Source: Luteimonas sp. MC1825 (lineage in GTDB: Bacteria; Pseudomonadota; Gammaproteobacteria; Xanthomonadales; Xanthomonadaceae). Taken from it: a stretch of 64,000 nucleotides of DNA. This document shows positions 21,321 through 33,309 of the stretch, piece by piece. Where the stretch lies: NCBI RefSeq assembly GCF_014764385.1, contig NZ_CP061714.1, positions 2,418,001-2,482,000 on the forward strand. The letters are read 5' to 3'. The notes under the pieces are model-generated. The model had not been told where the DNA came from. It did not search any database and was given only the letters and a program-made list of their open reading frames with translations. A program made the position numbers and the translations under genes. Every line of letters starts with the position of its first letter. The stretch's first letter is position 1.

Positions 21321-22904
21321 TCAGGCCAGCGTGTAGGCCAGGCGATCCGGGAGACCGAGCTCCTCGCGGAAGCCGTTCTCGGTCAGGTGGTCGGGATTGG
21401 CGGTGGTCGGCGCGGTAGCCGGATCGCCGTCGAAGTCATGGGCGGGAGCGCTTGTCTCCAGGCCGACAGCCTGGCGCTCCGCGTTGGCCACGTTGCGACG
21501 CGGGGCGCCGTCGGGGCCCTCGCCACGGTAGGTGCCCGGCTGGAAGCTGCCGTTCACGCCGTTGTAGGCGTGCGACATCTCGTGGTACAGCACGACGACC
21601 GGTGCCGGGAACGCATCCATGTGGAAGGAGGGGTTGTAGCTGATGTCGACGTCGCCACCGGCGCCGGCACGTCCATTGCGGATGTCGGCGTCGCGGCTGA
21701 AGGTCTGCGCATAGCCGTTCTGCTCGTTGGCCAGCTCCTTGATCGTCACGGTGTTGCCCTTGGCGTCGGCGGCCTTGTCGAACTCGGCCAGCATCTGCTG
21801 GCCGACGGGCGACGCGCGCAGGAAGTCGATTTCCGACCGGATGCGCTGCACGAAGGCTTCCGAGCCCTCGATGCGGATCGTGCTGCCGGCGCTGGCGTCG
21901 ATGGCGACATTGAGCACGCTCGGCGTGGCGCCGGTGGCGGCGTTCACCAGGTCGCCGATTTCGGCATGCACCACGGTGTTGTCGCCCGCGTTGTCGATGA
22001 CATCATCGCCCGCGCCGGCATACACCCGGCTGGGGTCCTCCCCGACGGTGATGCGATCGTTGCCGGTGCCACCGGACAGGATGTCGCTCACGCCCCCGCC
22101 CCTGATGCTGTCGTTGCCGGCGCCACCCTCGATGAAGTTGGTGCCGCGGCCTGCGGTGACCTGGTCGTCGCCGTCGCCGCCGTGGAGGATGTTCACGCCG
22201 TCGCCGCCGGTGATGGTGTCGTTGCCGCTGTTGCCGAACACGTCGTCGCGGCCGGCACCGCTGCTGATCACGTCATCGCCCGCGCCGCCATCGATGCGGT
22301 CGTCGCCGGCGCCGGTGGTGATGGCGTCGTCGCCGTCGCCGCCTTCGATCACGATGTTGACCTGCACGTTCGACGCCACTTCGATCACGTCGTCGCCGGC
22401 ACCGGCGCGGATGGTCAGCTCCTGGCCCTGGCCCAGGCGGACCTCGTAGTTCTCACCGTTGACCTGCACGTCGAGCGTGCCGTCGTCGCGCTGCCTGACG
22501 CCCACCTTGTCGTCGCCGGCGCCGGTGGTGAACACCAGCTGGTCGCTGCTGATGTAGCCGTCGGCATTCGTGCGCTCGCGTGCGATCGACACCTGGCCGT
22601 CCCTGTGCAGCGGATCGACCAGGATCGGCTTGCCATCGGGCGTGCTGCGCTGGCTGCGCTCGCCGCTGTTGGTGGCGGTGCCGTCGACCTCGACCGCCTG
22701 CTGCTCCGCATTGCCAGGAGCTTCGGAGACCGGTTCGTTGCCGTCGAGGTCGCTCGCGTGCGGCGCCGATGCCTCGCTGCCAAGCGCGTCCGGACCATGG
22801 TCGTGTCCGTCGTCCGGGTCCGACGGGTTGTTCCAGTAGCCCGCGCGGTTGAGGTGGGCGGCGGCACTTGCGCCTGGATCAAACTGGGCGGACTGGACGG
22901 TCAT
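21321..22904 (-). CDS. RTX calcium-binding repeats fused to an M91 (NleD-like) zinc metalloprotease
   Basis: A 527-residue acidic protein. Residues 1-120 are disordered (DPDDGHDHGPD). About nine GGxGxDxUx-type repeats lie at 165-310 (GGDGDDAIT, GGAGDDVIS, GNSGNDTIT, GGAGNDSIR), which bind calcium in RTX proteins. Residues 330-527 match peptidase family M91: HEMSH at 441-445 gives two zinc ligands and the glutamate, NAERQAVGLE near 476 may give the third, and LTENGFREELGLP is the conserved tail. NleD and HopH1 of this family cleave host MAP kinases after type III delivery. There is no Sec signal, which fits type I or another direct export, but no exporter gene is in the window. It separates hppA from ppa. 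Confidence 0.85.
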   Translation of the reverse strand: MTVQSAQFDPGASAAAHLNRAGYWNNPSDPDDGHDHGPDALGSEASAPHASDLDGNEPVSEAPGNAEQQAVEVDGTATNSGERSQRSTPDGKPILVDPLHRDGQVSIARERTNADGYISSDQLVFTTGAGDDKVGVRQRDDGTLDVQVNGENYEVRLGQGQELTIRAGAGDDVIEVASNVQVNIVIEGGDGDDAITTGAGDDRIDGGAGDDVISSGAGRDDVFGNSGNDTITGGDGVNILHGGDGDDQVTAGRGTNFIEGGAGNDSIRGGGVSDILSGGTGNDRITVGEDPSRVYAGAGDDVIDNAGDNTVVHAEIGDLVNAATGATPSVLNVAIDASAGSTIRIEGSEAFVQRIRSEIDFLRASPVGQQMLAEFDKAADAKGNTVTIKELANEQNGYAQTFSRDADIRNGRAGAGGDVDISYNPSFHMDAFPAPVVVLYHEMSHAYNGVNGSFQPGTYRGEGPDGAPRRNVANAERQAVGLETSAPAHDFDGDPATAPTTANPDHLTENGFREELGLPDRLAYTLA

Positions 22905-23107
22905 GGACGCACTCGCTCGCTGGGGATACGGGAGCGTATGTTTCGCCGCCGCGGCGCTGCGACCAAGCTGGGGCGTACCCCACCTCGGGTCGGCCCGGCG
23001 CCCTTCAGGCACGCGCCGCCTTTGCTGCATCGCAGCAGGGGCGCGTAGAATCGACGGTTTCCGCCACGGCCCGGGCGCCTGCCCCGCCGACCACCACTGG
23101 AGCCACC

Positions 23108-23638
23108 ATGGGCCTGGACCATGTGAAGACCGGCAACAATCCGCCGGACGAAATCAACGTCATCATCGAGATCCAGAAGGACGCCGAGCCCGTCAAGTAC
23201 GAGGTCGACAAGGAGTCCGGTGCGATCTTCGTCGATCGCGTGCTGTCCACGCCGATGCGCTACCCCTGCAATTACGGCTACGTGCCGCACACGGTCTGCG
23301 GTGACGGCGATCCCGCCGACGTGATGGTGATCCTGCCGCTGCCGCTGGTGCCGGGCTCGGTGATCCGCTGCCGTCCGGTGGGCGTGCTGCGGATGGTCGA
23401 CGAGGCCGGCCAGGACGAGAAGATCCTGGCGGTGCCCGACCCCAAGGTGTTCGCCGGCTATGCCCACGTCCAGGACCTCGACCAGGTCTCCAAGCACTGG
23501 CTGGAGCGCATCGGCCACTTCTTCGAGCACTACAAGGATCTCGAGAAGGGCAAGTGGGTGAAGATCGACGGGTGGGGCGACGCGGCCGAGGCCAAGGCGA
23601 TCCTGCGCGAGGCGATGGCGCGCTACCAGCAGGGCTGA
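23108..23638 (+). CDS. ppa: inorganic pyrophosphatase (soluble, family I)
   Basis: Hydrolyses cytoplasmic PPi to phosphate. A 176-residue family I enzyme with FVDRVLSTPMRYPCNYGYVPHT and the metal-binding DGDPADVMVI signature, plus VPDPKVFAGY and FFEHYKDLEKGKWVKIDGW, all intact. GGAG lies six bases before ATG 23108. It is divergent from the RTX-M91 gene and belongs to the local group of PPi enzymes with pfp and hppA. Confidence 0.97.
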   Translation: MGLDHVKTGNNPPDEINVIIEIQKDAEPVKYEVDKESGAIFVDRVLSTPMRYPCNYGYVPHTVCGDGDPADVMVILPLPLVPGSVIRCRPVGVLRMVDEAGQDEKILAVPDPKVFAGYAHVQDLDQVSKHWLERIGHFFEHYKDLEKGKWVKIDGWGDAAEAKAILREAMARYQQG

Positions 23639-23648
23639 GCCCGGCGGC

Positions 23649-24341
23649 TCACCGCGTGCGCCGCTGGTGGCGGACCACGGTGAGCGCGATCACCCGCCCG
23701 ACCACGGCGGCGATGTAGCCCACGCCGGCGAACTGCTCCAGCATCGACAGCGCGCGCGCCGGCGCACCGATCGCTTGCACGTCGCCGTTGCCCACGCCGG
23801 ACAGCGTGGAAAAGCTCAGGTGCAGCAGTTCGATCCACCGGCGCGGGCGATCCGGCTCCACCATGCCGGTGAAGCTCCCGGGAAACAGGGCCTGGCAGAC
23901 GATGTAGGCGTAGGCGAAGGCCCACGCCAGCAGCGTGAACGTGGCGGCCGCGGCGAACAGCTCGTCGGCGCTGACCTCGTGGTCTTCCAGCATGTAGTGG
24001 ATGAGGCTGCCGGCCGCATAGAAGTACAGCAGTGACTCCAGCACCGCCGAGGCGGTGGCGAAGCCCGGTTGCTGCAGCGCGATCGCCAACGCCGACATGG
24101 CGATCGCCGGAATCGCGAGCAGCCATGCGATCCAGTTGGCCGAATGGCTTCGGCGCACCACCCAGACCGCCAGCGGCACCACCACCAGCGCCAGCGCGCC
24201 GAAGGCGAGGCGCCCGTCGCGGGTGCCGTCGATCGCCGGATACACCAGCAGGCTCAGCAGCTGCGCCGCGAGCAGGAGCGCTGAAGGATGGCGGCTGGCC
24301 AGGGCCGGCCAGCGCGACCCCGCCAGTGACGGTCGTGGCAT
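23649..24341 (-). CDS. potassium-channel-like ion channel protein
   Basis: A 230-residue inner-membrane protein with about five or six hydrophobic segments. The last pair brackets a pore loop LHLSFSTLSGVGNGDVQA, a variant of the TVGYGD potassium filter with N for Y at the key place, and the C-terminal helix ends in a short basic tail. It fits the two-helix ion-channel family fused to extra N-terminal helices. Selectivity is uncertain because of the altered filter. It converges with ppa, with 10 bases between stops. Confidence 0.8.
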   Translation of the reverse strand: MPRPSLAGSRWPALASRHPSALLLAAQLLSLLVYPAIDGTRDGRLAFGALALVVVPLAVWVVRRSHSANWIAWLLAIPAIAMSALAIALQQPGFATASAVLESLLYFYAAGSLIHYMLEDHEVSADELFAAAATFTLLAWAFAYAYIVCQALFPGSFTGMVEPDRPRRWIELLHLSFSTLSGVGNGDVQAIGAPARALSMLEQFAGVGYIAAVVGRVIALTVVRHQRRTR

Positions 24342-24374
24342 GCGGCGTCTCAGGAGCCCATCGCGGTGACGCGC

Positions 24375-24977
24375 TTACTCGACAGGCGTGCGCGAACCCG
24401 CGCGATGCGGGTAGGCGGCGAAGATGTCGGCAATGGTGGCGTCGATGCCCGCGTCCCGCTTTGCCGCGTCGAGGTTGCGCGATACGCGCCCCACCGCGAT
24501 GCCTTCCCACACCAGCGCGTTGCGCCGCGCGTCCACCAGGTCGATGTTCATCGTGCCCTCGGTGTAGCGGTGCACCGTGGTGCGGTCATGCCAGTACGGC
24601 ATGGCGACGTAACCACGCGCGCGGTAGCTGTAGTAGTACGCGTAGTCGACGTCGGGAATGCTGCTGACGTCGGTGCGTTGCTGCATGTAGGCGTTGATGT
24701 TGAGCCACAGGTCGGGATCGTTTTCGCTGTAGCGGTAGCCACGCGATTCCATCTGCGCGCGGGCGGCCGCCTTCATGCGGCCGCTCACCAGGCTGGCATA
24801 GCCCTCGCGTTCGATCGCCAGCGGCGAATAGAACGCGAAGCTGCGGTAGGCGGAGAAGTCGGCGCGGGGATCGGAGTCCGTGCTGATGCGCGGACCCGTG
24901 GCGCAGGCCGCCAGCAGGGCAAAGGCACAGCCCAGCAGCAGCCAGCGCAGCGTTGACGTCGGGCGCTTGCGGGTCAT
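24375..24977 (-). CDS. DUF4136 lipoprotein
   Basis: A 200-residue lipoprotein: signal MTRKRPTSTLRWLLLGCAFALLAAC with lipobox LAAC and Cys25 at the lipidation site. The DUF4136 domain follows: DPRADFSAYRSFAFY, DLWLNINAY, a tyrosine-rich YAYYYSYRARGY centre and TMNIDLVDARRNALVWEG. The role of DUF4136 proteins is unknown. GGAGA lies seven bases upstream of the ATG. It is 33 bases upstream of the channel gene on the same strand, so they may form an operon. The 145 bases before thiC's end hold nothing recognised. Confidence 0.88.
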   Translation of the reverse strand: MTRKRPTSTLRWLLLGCAFALLAACATGPRISTDSDPRADFSAYRSFAFYSPLAIEREGYASLVSGRMKAAARAQMESRGYRYSENDPDLWLNINAYMQQRTDVSSIPDVDYAYYYSYRARGYVAMPYWHDRTTVHRYTEGTMNIDLVDARRNALVWEGIAVGRVSRNLDAAKRDAGIDATIADIFAAYPHRAGSRTPVE

Positions 24978-25122
24978 GGCGGATCTCCGTTCAGGTCTGG
25001 CCTGAAACTAGCATGCCGTCCGCCGACCCGGCGTGAGCCTTGGCCGCCGCTGACCGTCCGTTCCACCCGCGTTGCTTAACGGTACAGCCGGCAGCGGTCG
25101 CGCCCGCTGCCGGTCCGCCCGC

Positions 25123-27156
<2,034 letters not shown>

Positions 27157-27223
27157 AACGGGCATTGCACCACGTTGCCCGCGCCCGGGCCAGCCCGTGC
27201 CGCGCGCGGCATAATTGCCGGCC

Positions 27224-28180
27224 ATGACCGACACCCGCGCTCGCCCGCTTTCCGCCACCGCCTTCGCCCCGGCCAGCGTGGGCAACATCGGCGTGGGCTT
27301 CGACCTGCTCGGGCACACCATCGACGGGCCGCGCGACGTCGCCCACGTGCGCCGGATCGACGCACCCGAAGTGCGCATCGACGCCGTGCGCGGCGACGTG
27401 CGCGGCGTGGCGACGATCCCGCTGGACGCTGCCGCCAACACCGCCGGCCTCGCGCTGCAGTCGCTGCGCTCGGCGCTGGCGCTGCCCTACGGCTTCGCAG
27501 TGGAGCTCGACAAGGGCATCGCGCTCGGCTCCGGGCTTGGCGGCTCGGCGGCATCGTGCGTCGCCGCGCTGGTCGCCGCCAACGCGCTGCTCGATGCGCC
27601 GCTGCCGCGCGAGGCGCTGTATCCGTTCGCGCTCGACGGCGAATGGGCGTCCACCCACAGCCGCCAGGGCGACAACGTCGGGCCGATGCTGATCGGCGGC
27701 GTGGCGATGGCCACGCCGACGCGTCTGCTGGCGCTCGCCGTGCCCGCGTGGCTGCACTGCGTGGTGGTGCATCCGGACCTGGTGCTGGAGACCCGCGACG
27801 CGCGCGCGGTGCTGTCCGCGCCCTACGCGCTCGCCGAGGTGGTCGCGCAGTCCACCCATCTCGCGCTGTTCCTCACCGGGCTGGCACGCGGTGATGCGTC
27901 GCTGATCGCCGACGGACTGCGCGACCTGCTGGTGGAGCCGCGCCGCGCGCCGCTGATCCGCGGATTCAATGCGGTCCAGGCCGCGGCCATGGACCATGGC
28001 GCGCTGGGTGCGAGCATTTCCGGTGGCGGGCCAAGCTGCTTCGCGTGGTTCGACAGCCGCGCAGGCGCGGAGCGGGCGGCGCCGGCGATGCGCGCCGCGT
28101 TCCTCGATGCGGGCTGCGACGCGCGCGCCTACGTTTCGCCGGTGGCCGGTCCGCGCGCGGAGTTGCTTGGCGACAGCTGA
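27224..28180 (+). CDS. thrB: homoserine kinase (GHMP type)
   Basis: Phosphorylates homoserine on the path to threonine. A 318-residue GHMP kinase with [18 protein letters not shown], the ATP-binding [19 protein letters not shown] and [29 protein letters not shown] is typical of homoserine kinase. The likely start is ATG 27224, with TTG 27215 as an alternative. It is divergent from thiC and not beside thrA or thrC in this window. Its last 52 bases overlap the convergent RND gene. Confidence 0.92.
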   Translation: MTDTRARPLSATAFAPASVGNIGVGFDLLGHTIDGPRDVAHVRRIDAPEVRIDAVRGDVRGVATIPLDAAANTAGLALQSLRSALALPYGFAVELDKGIALGSGLGGSAASCVAALVAANALLDAPLPREALYPFALDGEWASTHSRQGDNVGPMLIGGVAMATPTRLLALAVPAWLHCVVVHPDLVLETRDARAVLSAPYALAEVVAQSTHLALFLTGLARGDASLIADGLRDLLVEPRRAPLIRGFNAVQAAAMDHGALGASISGGGPSCFAWFDSRAGAERAAPAMRAAFLDAGCDARAYVSPVAGPRAELLGDS

Positions 28181-31100
28181 ACCGCCAGCGGCTCGTCGCG
28201 GCGCACCTTGAACCACGCCGCGTACAGCGCCGGCAGGAACAGCAGGGTCAGCACCGTGGCGACCGTCAGGCCACCCATGATCGCCACCGCCATGGGCCCG
28301 AAGAACAGCGAGCGCGACAGCGGCACCATCGCCAGGATCGCCGCCAGCGCGGTCAGCACGATCGGCCGGAAGCGGCGCACGGTGGCGTCGACGATCGCAT
28401 CCCAGCGCGCGTGGCCGGCGTCGATGTCCTGCTGGATCTGGTCCACCAGGATGATCGAGTTGCGCATGATCATGCCGGCCAGCGCGATGGTGCCGAGCAT
28501 CGCCACGAAGCCGAACGCGACGCGGAACACCAGCAGGAACAGCACCACGCCGATCAGCCCCAGCGGCGCCGTCAGCAGCACCAGCGCGCTGCGCGAGAAG
28601 CTGCGCAGCTGCAGCATCAGCAGTGTCACCACCACGAACAGGAACAGCGGCAACCCCGCCTTGATCGAGTCCTGCCCACGCGTGGCGTCCTCGACCGTGC
28701 CGCCGGTCTCGAGCAGGTAGCCCTGCGGCAGCGCCGCGCGGATGGCGTCGAGCGTCGGCAGGATCTGTGCGACCACGGTCGGCGGCGTGGTCACACCGCG
28801 CACGTCGGCGCGCACGGTCACCGTGGGCAGGCGGTTGCGGTGCCAGATGATGCCTTCCTCGAACGCGTACTCGAGGCGCGCGACCTGCGCCAGCGGCACC
28901 GACTGGCCGCTGGCGGTCGGGACCGCCAGGCTGCCCAGCATGTCGAGCCGCGTGCGCTCGTCCGCCGGCCCGCGCATCAGCATGCCGACCAGTTCGTTGC
29001 CGTCGCGGTACACGCTCACCTGCAGCCCGGACAGCGATCCGGCGAGGAACTGCGCGAGCTGCTGCGAGCTGACGCCGAGCACGCGCGCGCGCTCCTGGTC
29101 GATCACCAGCCGCACCACCTTGCTCGGCTCGTCCCAGTCGAGGTTGACATTGGCGGCGTGCGGATTGGCGCGCACCTGCGCGGCCACCTCGAGGGCGATC
29201 GCGCGCACGCGCTCGATGTGCTCGCCCGATACCCGGAACTGCAGCGGATAACCCACCGGCGGCCCGTTCTCCAGGCGCGTCACGCGCAGTTGCAGGCCGG
29301 GGAACGCAGGCGCGACCTCGTCGAGCAACCAGCCGCGCAGGCGTTCGCGGGCGTCGACGTCTTCGCCGCGCACCACGAACTGCGCGAAGTTCGCCGCCGG
29401 CAGCTGCTGGTCGAGCGGCAGGTAGAAGCGCGGCGAGCCGGTGCCCACGTAGGCCACGTAGCTGGCCACGCCGTCCTGCGCCTGAAGCAACGCCTCCATG
29501 CGCGCGACTTCGTCCGCGGTGGCGCGCAGCGAACTGCCCTCCGCCAGCTCCAGGTCGACCATCAGCTCGGGGCGCTGCGAGTCGGGGAAGAACTGCTGCG
29601 GCACGAAGCGGAAGATCAGCACCGACACCAGCAGCAAGGCCACGGTGCTGCCGATCACCAGCCAGCGACGCTCCAGGCACCACTCCAGCAGGCGCCGGAA
29701 ACGGCGATAGAACGGCCGCTGGTAGGGATCGCCTGCATGGCCGTCGCCCAGCGGCGGCGGCGCCAGCAGCACGGCGTACTGCGGCCAGCGGTCGGCCCAG
29801 TGCAGGCGACGCGCGCGCCAGCGCCCGGCGATGGAGCGCGGCGACGGCGCGACCGGATGCGCGAGGTCGGGCAGCATGCGCTCGCCGAGCAGCGGGATGA
29901 ACAGCACCGCCACCACCCACGACACGATCAATGCGATGCCCACGACCTGGAACAGCGAGCGCGTGTACTCGCCGGTCGACGACGCCGCGGTCGCGATCGG
30001 CAGGAACCCCGCCGCGGTGACCAGCGTGCCGGTGAGCATGGGGAACGCCGTGTGCGACCAGGCGTAGCCGGCCGCGGTGAAGCGGTCGAAGCCCTGCTCC
30101 ATCTTGATGGCCATCATCTCCACCGCGATGATCGCGTCATCCACCATCAGGCCGAGCGCCAGCACCAGCGCGCCGAGCGAGATCTTGTGCAGGCCGATGC
30201 CGAAGTACTGCATCACCGCGAAGGTCAGCGCCAGCACCAGCGGGATCGACACCGCCACCACCAGCCCGGTGCGGAAGCCCAGCGAGAAGAAGCTCACCAG
30301 CAGCACGATCGCCACCGCTTCCACCAGCACGCGCATGAACTCGCCGACCGATTCGCGCACCGCCTGTGGCTGGTCGGACACCTGCGCGAGCTGCATGCCC
30401 GCCGGCAGCGCGTCCTGCTGGCGCGAGAACTCCGAATGCAGCGCGCCGCCGAGGCGCAGGATGTCGCCGCCATCGCGCATCGCCACCGCGATGCCGATCG
30501 CGTCCTCGCCCATGAAGCGCATGCGCGGCGCGGCGGGATCGGCGAACCCGCGGCTCACCGTGGCCACGTCGCCAAGGCGCAGCGTGCGGTCGCCGGCGCG
30601 CACCGGGAAGTCGCGGATCTCGTCCAGCGATCGGAACGCGCCATCGACACGCAGCTGCACGCGCTCGCTGCCGGTCTCGAAGAAGCCCGCTCCGGTGACC
30701 GCGTTCTGCGCCGCCAGCGCCTGCTGCAGCGACGCCAGCGGAATGCCGAGCGTGGCCAGCTTGGCGTTGGCGACCTCGATCCAGACCTTCTCGTCCTGCA
30801 GGCCGACCAGCTCCACCTTGCCGACGTCGGGCAGGCGCTGCAGCTCGAGTTCGATGCGCTCGGCGTAGTCCTTGAGCACCGCGTAGTCGAAGCCTTCGCC
30901 GGTCAGCGCATAGATGTTGCCGAAGGTGTCGCCGAACTCGTCGTTGAAGAATGGCCCCACCACGCCCTCCGGCAGCGTGGCGCGCATGTCGCCGACCTTC
31001 TTGCGCACCTCGTACCAGAGTGCCGGCACGTCCCTGGAACGCATCGAATCGCGCGCCATGAAAATGATCTGCGACTCGCCCGGGCGCGAGTACGAGCGGA

Positions 31101-31353
31101 TCAGCTCGTAGCGGCCGGTGGCCATCAGCGTGCGCTCGATGCGCTCGGTGACCTGGCTGGCGACATCCTCGGCGGTGGCGCCCGGCCACACGGTGCGCAC
31201 CACCATCGCCTTGAACGTGAACGGTGGATCCTCGGACTGGCCGAGCTGCCTGTACGACCATGCGCCCACCACCGCCGCCACCAGCATCGCGTACAGCACC
31301 AGCGTGCGGTTGCGCAGCGCCCACTCGGACAGGTTGAAGCGCATGCCGCTCAC
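28129..31353 (-). CDS. RND efflux transporter, inner-membrane permease
   Basis: A 1,074-residue AcrB/MdtB-class proton-driven pump with 12 membrane helices and two large periplasmic loops. The helix-4 proton relay [19 protein letters not shown] is intact, and [19 protein letters not shown]-like [10 protein letters not shown] and [19 protein letters not shown] are typical. It starts at GTG 31353, overlapping the adaptor stop as GTGA (ATG 31344 is an alternative). The substrate is unknown; this branch often exports drugs. A divergent TetR gene and a nearby TolC homologue complete a possible tripartite system. Confidence 0.95.
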   Translation of the reverse strand: MSGMRFNLSEWALRNRTLVLYAMLVAAVVGAWSYRQLGQSEDPPFTFKAMVVRTVWPGATAEDVASQVTERIERTLMATGRYELIRSYSRPGESQIIFMARDSMRSRDVPALWYEVRKKVGDMRATLPEGVVGPFFNDEFGDTFGNIYALTGEGFDYAVLKDYAERIELELQRLPDVGKVELVGLQDEKVWIEVANAKLATLGIPLASLQQALAAQNAVTGAGFFETGSERVQLRVDGAFRSLDEIRDFPVRAGDRTLRLGDVATVSRGFADPAAPRMRFMGEDAIGIAVAMRDGGDILRLGGALHSEFSRQQDALPAGMQLAQVSDQPQAVRESVGEFMRVLVEAVAIVLLVSFFSLGFRTGLVVAVSIPLVLALTFAVMQYFGIGLHKISLGALVLALGLMVDDAIIAVEMMAIKMEQGFDRFTAAGYAWSHTAFPMLTGTLVTAAGFLPIATAASSTGEYTRSLFQVVGIALIVSWVVAVLFIPLLGERMLPDLAHPVAPSPRSIAGRWRARRLHWADRWPQYAVLLAPPPLGDGHAGDPYQRPFYRRFRRLLEWCLERRWLVIGSTVALLLVSVLIFRFVPQQFFPDSQRPELMVDLELAEGSSLRATADEVARMEALLQAQDGVASYVAYVGTGSPRFYLPLDQQLPAANFAQFVVRGEDVDARERLRGWLLDEVAPAFPGLQLRVTRLENGPPVGYPLQFRVSGEHIERVRAIALEVAAQVRANPHAANVNLDWDEPSKVVRLVIDQERARVLGVSSQQLAQFLAGSLSGLQVSVYRDGNELVGMLMRGPADERTRLDMLGSLAVPTASGQSVPLAQVARLEYAFEEGIIWHRNRLPTVTVRADVRGVTTPPTVVAQILPTLDAIRAALPQGYLLETGGTVEDATRGQDSIKAGLPLFLFVVVTLLMLQLRSFSRSALVLLTAPLGLIGVVLFLLVFRVAFGFVAMLGTIALAGMIMRNSIILVDQIQQDIDAGHARWDAIVDATVRRFRPIVLTALAAILAMVPLSRSLFFGPMAVAIMGGLTVATVLTLLFLPALYAAWFKVRRDEPLAVQLSPSNSARGPATGET

Positions 31354-32444
31354 GGCGACGGGTTGACGGGGCGGTTGTCGCTGTCAACCGGGGCCACGGC
31401 CTGGCCTTCGCGCAGCAGGTGCCCGCCGGCCACCACCACCCAGTCATCGGCCGACAGCCCGGCCAGCACCGGTACGCGCTCCGATCCGAACGGGCCCAGC
31501 TCCACCGGCACGGCCTTCAGGCGCGCGTCGCCATCCACCACCCACACGCTGGCCGTGCCGTCGGCACCGCGCTGCACGGCAGGCAGCGGCACCGACAGCG
31601 GCACGGCGCCGGCCGCGCGCACGAACACGCGGGCGCTCTGGCCAAGGTCGACGCGGCCCGCGGCATCGGCGTCCAGCGCCACGCGCGCGGCATAGGTGCG
31701 CGCCTGCGCATCGGCGGCCGGGGCGATCTCGCGGATCGTGCCGTCCAGGCGCACGCCCGGCGCGCTCCACAGCTCGACCTTGACCGGCTGGCCGATCGTG
31801 AAATCGCGGATCCGCGATTCAGGCAGCGCGATCGCCACCTCGCGGCCGCCGTCGCCGGCGAGCGTGAACACCGTCTGCCCCGCCGCGACCACCTGGCCGG
31901 CTTCGGCCTGGCGGCTGGCGATGACGCCCGCGGCGGGCGCGCGCAGCGTGGCGTAGCCGGACTGGTTGCGTGCCACGTCCAGCTGCGCGCGCGCCGCACG
32001 CGCCTGGCCGGCGGCGGCCTGGTAGGTGGCCTCCTGCGCGTCGCGCGTCGAGCGGCTGACCAGTTGGTCCTCGGCAAGCGCGGCGTAGCGCGCCCGGTCG
32101 GCGCGGGCGCGGACCAGTTCGGCCTCGGCGGCGGCAAGCCGGGCCTGCGCGGCACCGGCCTCAAGCGCGAAATCGCCGGGATCGAGTTCGGCAAGCAGCA
32201 CGCCGCGCTCGACGCGGGCGCCGACATCGACCGCGCGCCGCACCAGCATGCCACCCACCCTGAACGCCAGCGGGCTCTCTTCGCGGGCACGCACCTCGCC
32301 GGCGAACGCGGCGACGCCCGCGCCGGACGCGGCGGGATGCGCCACCAGCACCGGTCTCGGCGGCGGCTCGGCCGGCGTGCGCTCGCCACAGGCGGCCAGG
32401 CTGGAAACAATGGCACCCGCCAGCAACCAGGACCGCCTTGCCAT
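31350..32444 (-). CDS. RND efflux periplasmic adaptor lipoprotein
   Basis: A 364-residue membrane-fusion protein. The signal MARRSWLLAGAIVSSLAAC ends in a good lipobox with Cys19. FRVGGMLVRRAVDVGARVERGVLLAELDPGDF is the first lipoyl half, an alanine- and arginine-rich coiled-coil hairpin follows, and LRAPAAGVIASRQAEAGQVV is the second half. GGAGAGG lies just before ATG 32444; longer reading frames toward 32510 are not supported. It joins the inner-membrane pump (next gene, 4-base overlap) to an outer-membrane channel. Confidence 0.93.
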   Translation of the reverse strand: MARRSWLLAGAIVSSLAACGERTPAEPPPRPVLVAHPAASGAGVAAFAGEVRAREESPLAFRVGGMLVRRAVDVGARVERGVLLAELDPGDFALEAGAAQARLAAAEAELVRARADRARYAALAEDQLVSRSTRDAQEATYQAAAGQARAARAQLDVARNQSGYATLRAPAAGVIASRQAEAGQVVAAGQTVFTLAGDGGREVAIALPESRIRDFTIGQPVKVELWSAPGVRLDGTIREIAPAADAQARTYAARVALDADAAGRVDLGQSARVFVRAAGAVPLSVPLPAVQRGADGTASVWVVDGDARLKAVPVELGPFGSERVPVLAGLSADDWVVVAGGHLLREGQAVAPVDSDNRPVNPSP

Positions 32445-32526
32445 GGCCTCTCCGTGTTGGCCGCGTGGCCATGGGAAAACGGCGGTCATCCTATAATTAT
32501 CAAACTCCATGGTCTAGTATTTGGAC
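32445..32526. promoter_or_regulatory. AT-rich divergent promoter region between RND operon and tetR
   Basis: An AT-rich patch (32490-32520) stands out in GC-rich surroundings. It contains TATAAT at 32492-32497 in the tetR direction and, on the opposite strand, TAGACC/TAGGAT at a spacing of 17, a weak promoter toward the adaptor. CCATGG at 32507-32512 lies between and could be the centre of an operator for the TetR protein, though I find no long symmetric site. Confidence 0.45.
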
Positions 32527-33183
32527 ATGTCCGCCTGCGCAGCCCAGCCCCCTCCCCGACCCGCGCCTGGCAGGCCCAAGGACCTGGCCAAGCGCGCCGC
32601 GATCCTGGATGCCGCCAAGCAGATGTTCACGCGCCAAGGGTTCGACGGCGCCAGCATGGACCAGATCGCGACGCTGGCCGGCGTGTCCAAGCTCACCATC
32701 TACAGCCACTTCGGCGACAAGGACGCGCTGTTCGTCGCGGCGGTGAACGCCGCCTGCGAGCAGCAGTTGCCCACGGCGCTGTTCGAGCCATCCCCCGATA
32801 CCCCGCTGCGCGAGCGGCTGATGGACATCGGTCGGGCCTACCACGCGCTGGCCACGGCGCCGGAAGCGGTGGCCAGCCACCGCATGCTGTGCGTGCCCCG
32901 GGTCGACTCCACGCTGGCCTGCAAGTTCTGGAATGCCGGGCCGGCTCGGCTGCACGAGGCATTTGCCGCGCTGTTGGCGCGGCGGCAGACCGCCGGCGAA
33001 CTCGACGTCGGCGATCCGGCGCGCGCCGCCGGGCATTTCTTCTCGCTGGTCAAGGGCGAGGCGCATGCGCGCCTGGTCATCGGCTACCCCGATACCGCGA
33101 CGAAAACCGACGTGGAAGCGCACCTCGCGTCCTGCGTCGACCTGTTCCTGCGCGCCTTCGCAGGCCGCCGCGAGGCCGGCTGA
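32527..33183 (+). CDS. TetR family repressor, probably of the adjacent efflux genes
   Basis: A 218-residue regulator. The N-terminal helix-turn-helix is clear: RAAILDAAKQMFTRQGFDGASMDQIATLAGVSKLTIYSHFGDKDALF, and the C-terminal ligand-binding part (residues 80-215) includes FFSLVKGEAHARLVIGYP, as in efflux regulators of the AcrR type. ATG 32527 is used; TTG 32521 is in frame and cannot be excluded. It is divergent from the RND adaptor over 82 bases, the standard layout of a local repressor. Confidence 0.9.
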   Translation: MSACAAQPPPRPAPGRPKDLAKRAAILDAAKQMFTRQGFDGASMDQIATLAGVSKLTIYSHFGDKDALFVAAVNAACEQQLPTALFEPSPDTPLRERLMDIGRAYHALATAPEAVASHRMLCVPRVDSTLACKFWNAGPARLHEAFAALLARRQTAGELDVGDPARAAGHFFSLVKGEAHARLVIGYPDTATKTDVEAHLASCVDLFLRAFAGRREAG

Positions 33184-33309
33184 GCGCCCCGCCGGCGGTC
33201 CCGGTGACTTCCGGCACTCAAGGCCGCGCCGCCCGCGCCACCATGCTGTCAGCGTGCCTTCCCGCGATTTCACCTAAAATGGCCGGTCACCCAGACCGCC
33301 AGGCTCCCA

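Noticed and set aside
22000..22450. DNA-level tandem repeat in the RTX gene
   Set aside because: The similarity is the protein-level GGxGxD pattern; the codons vary, so no separate DNA repeat is claimed.
28045..31695. 1,216-residue plus-strand frame opposite the RND pump
   Set aside because: Low-complexity shadow (RRRQHQR-type runs) of the permease on the other strand, with no ribosome site or known domain.
32445..32526. Long symmetric TetR operator
   Set aside because: CCATGG is the only clear palindrome. Its flanks do not extend symmetrically, so only a possible centre is reported.
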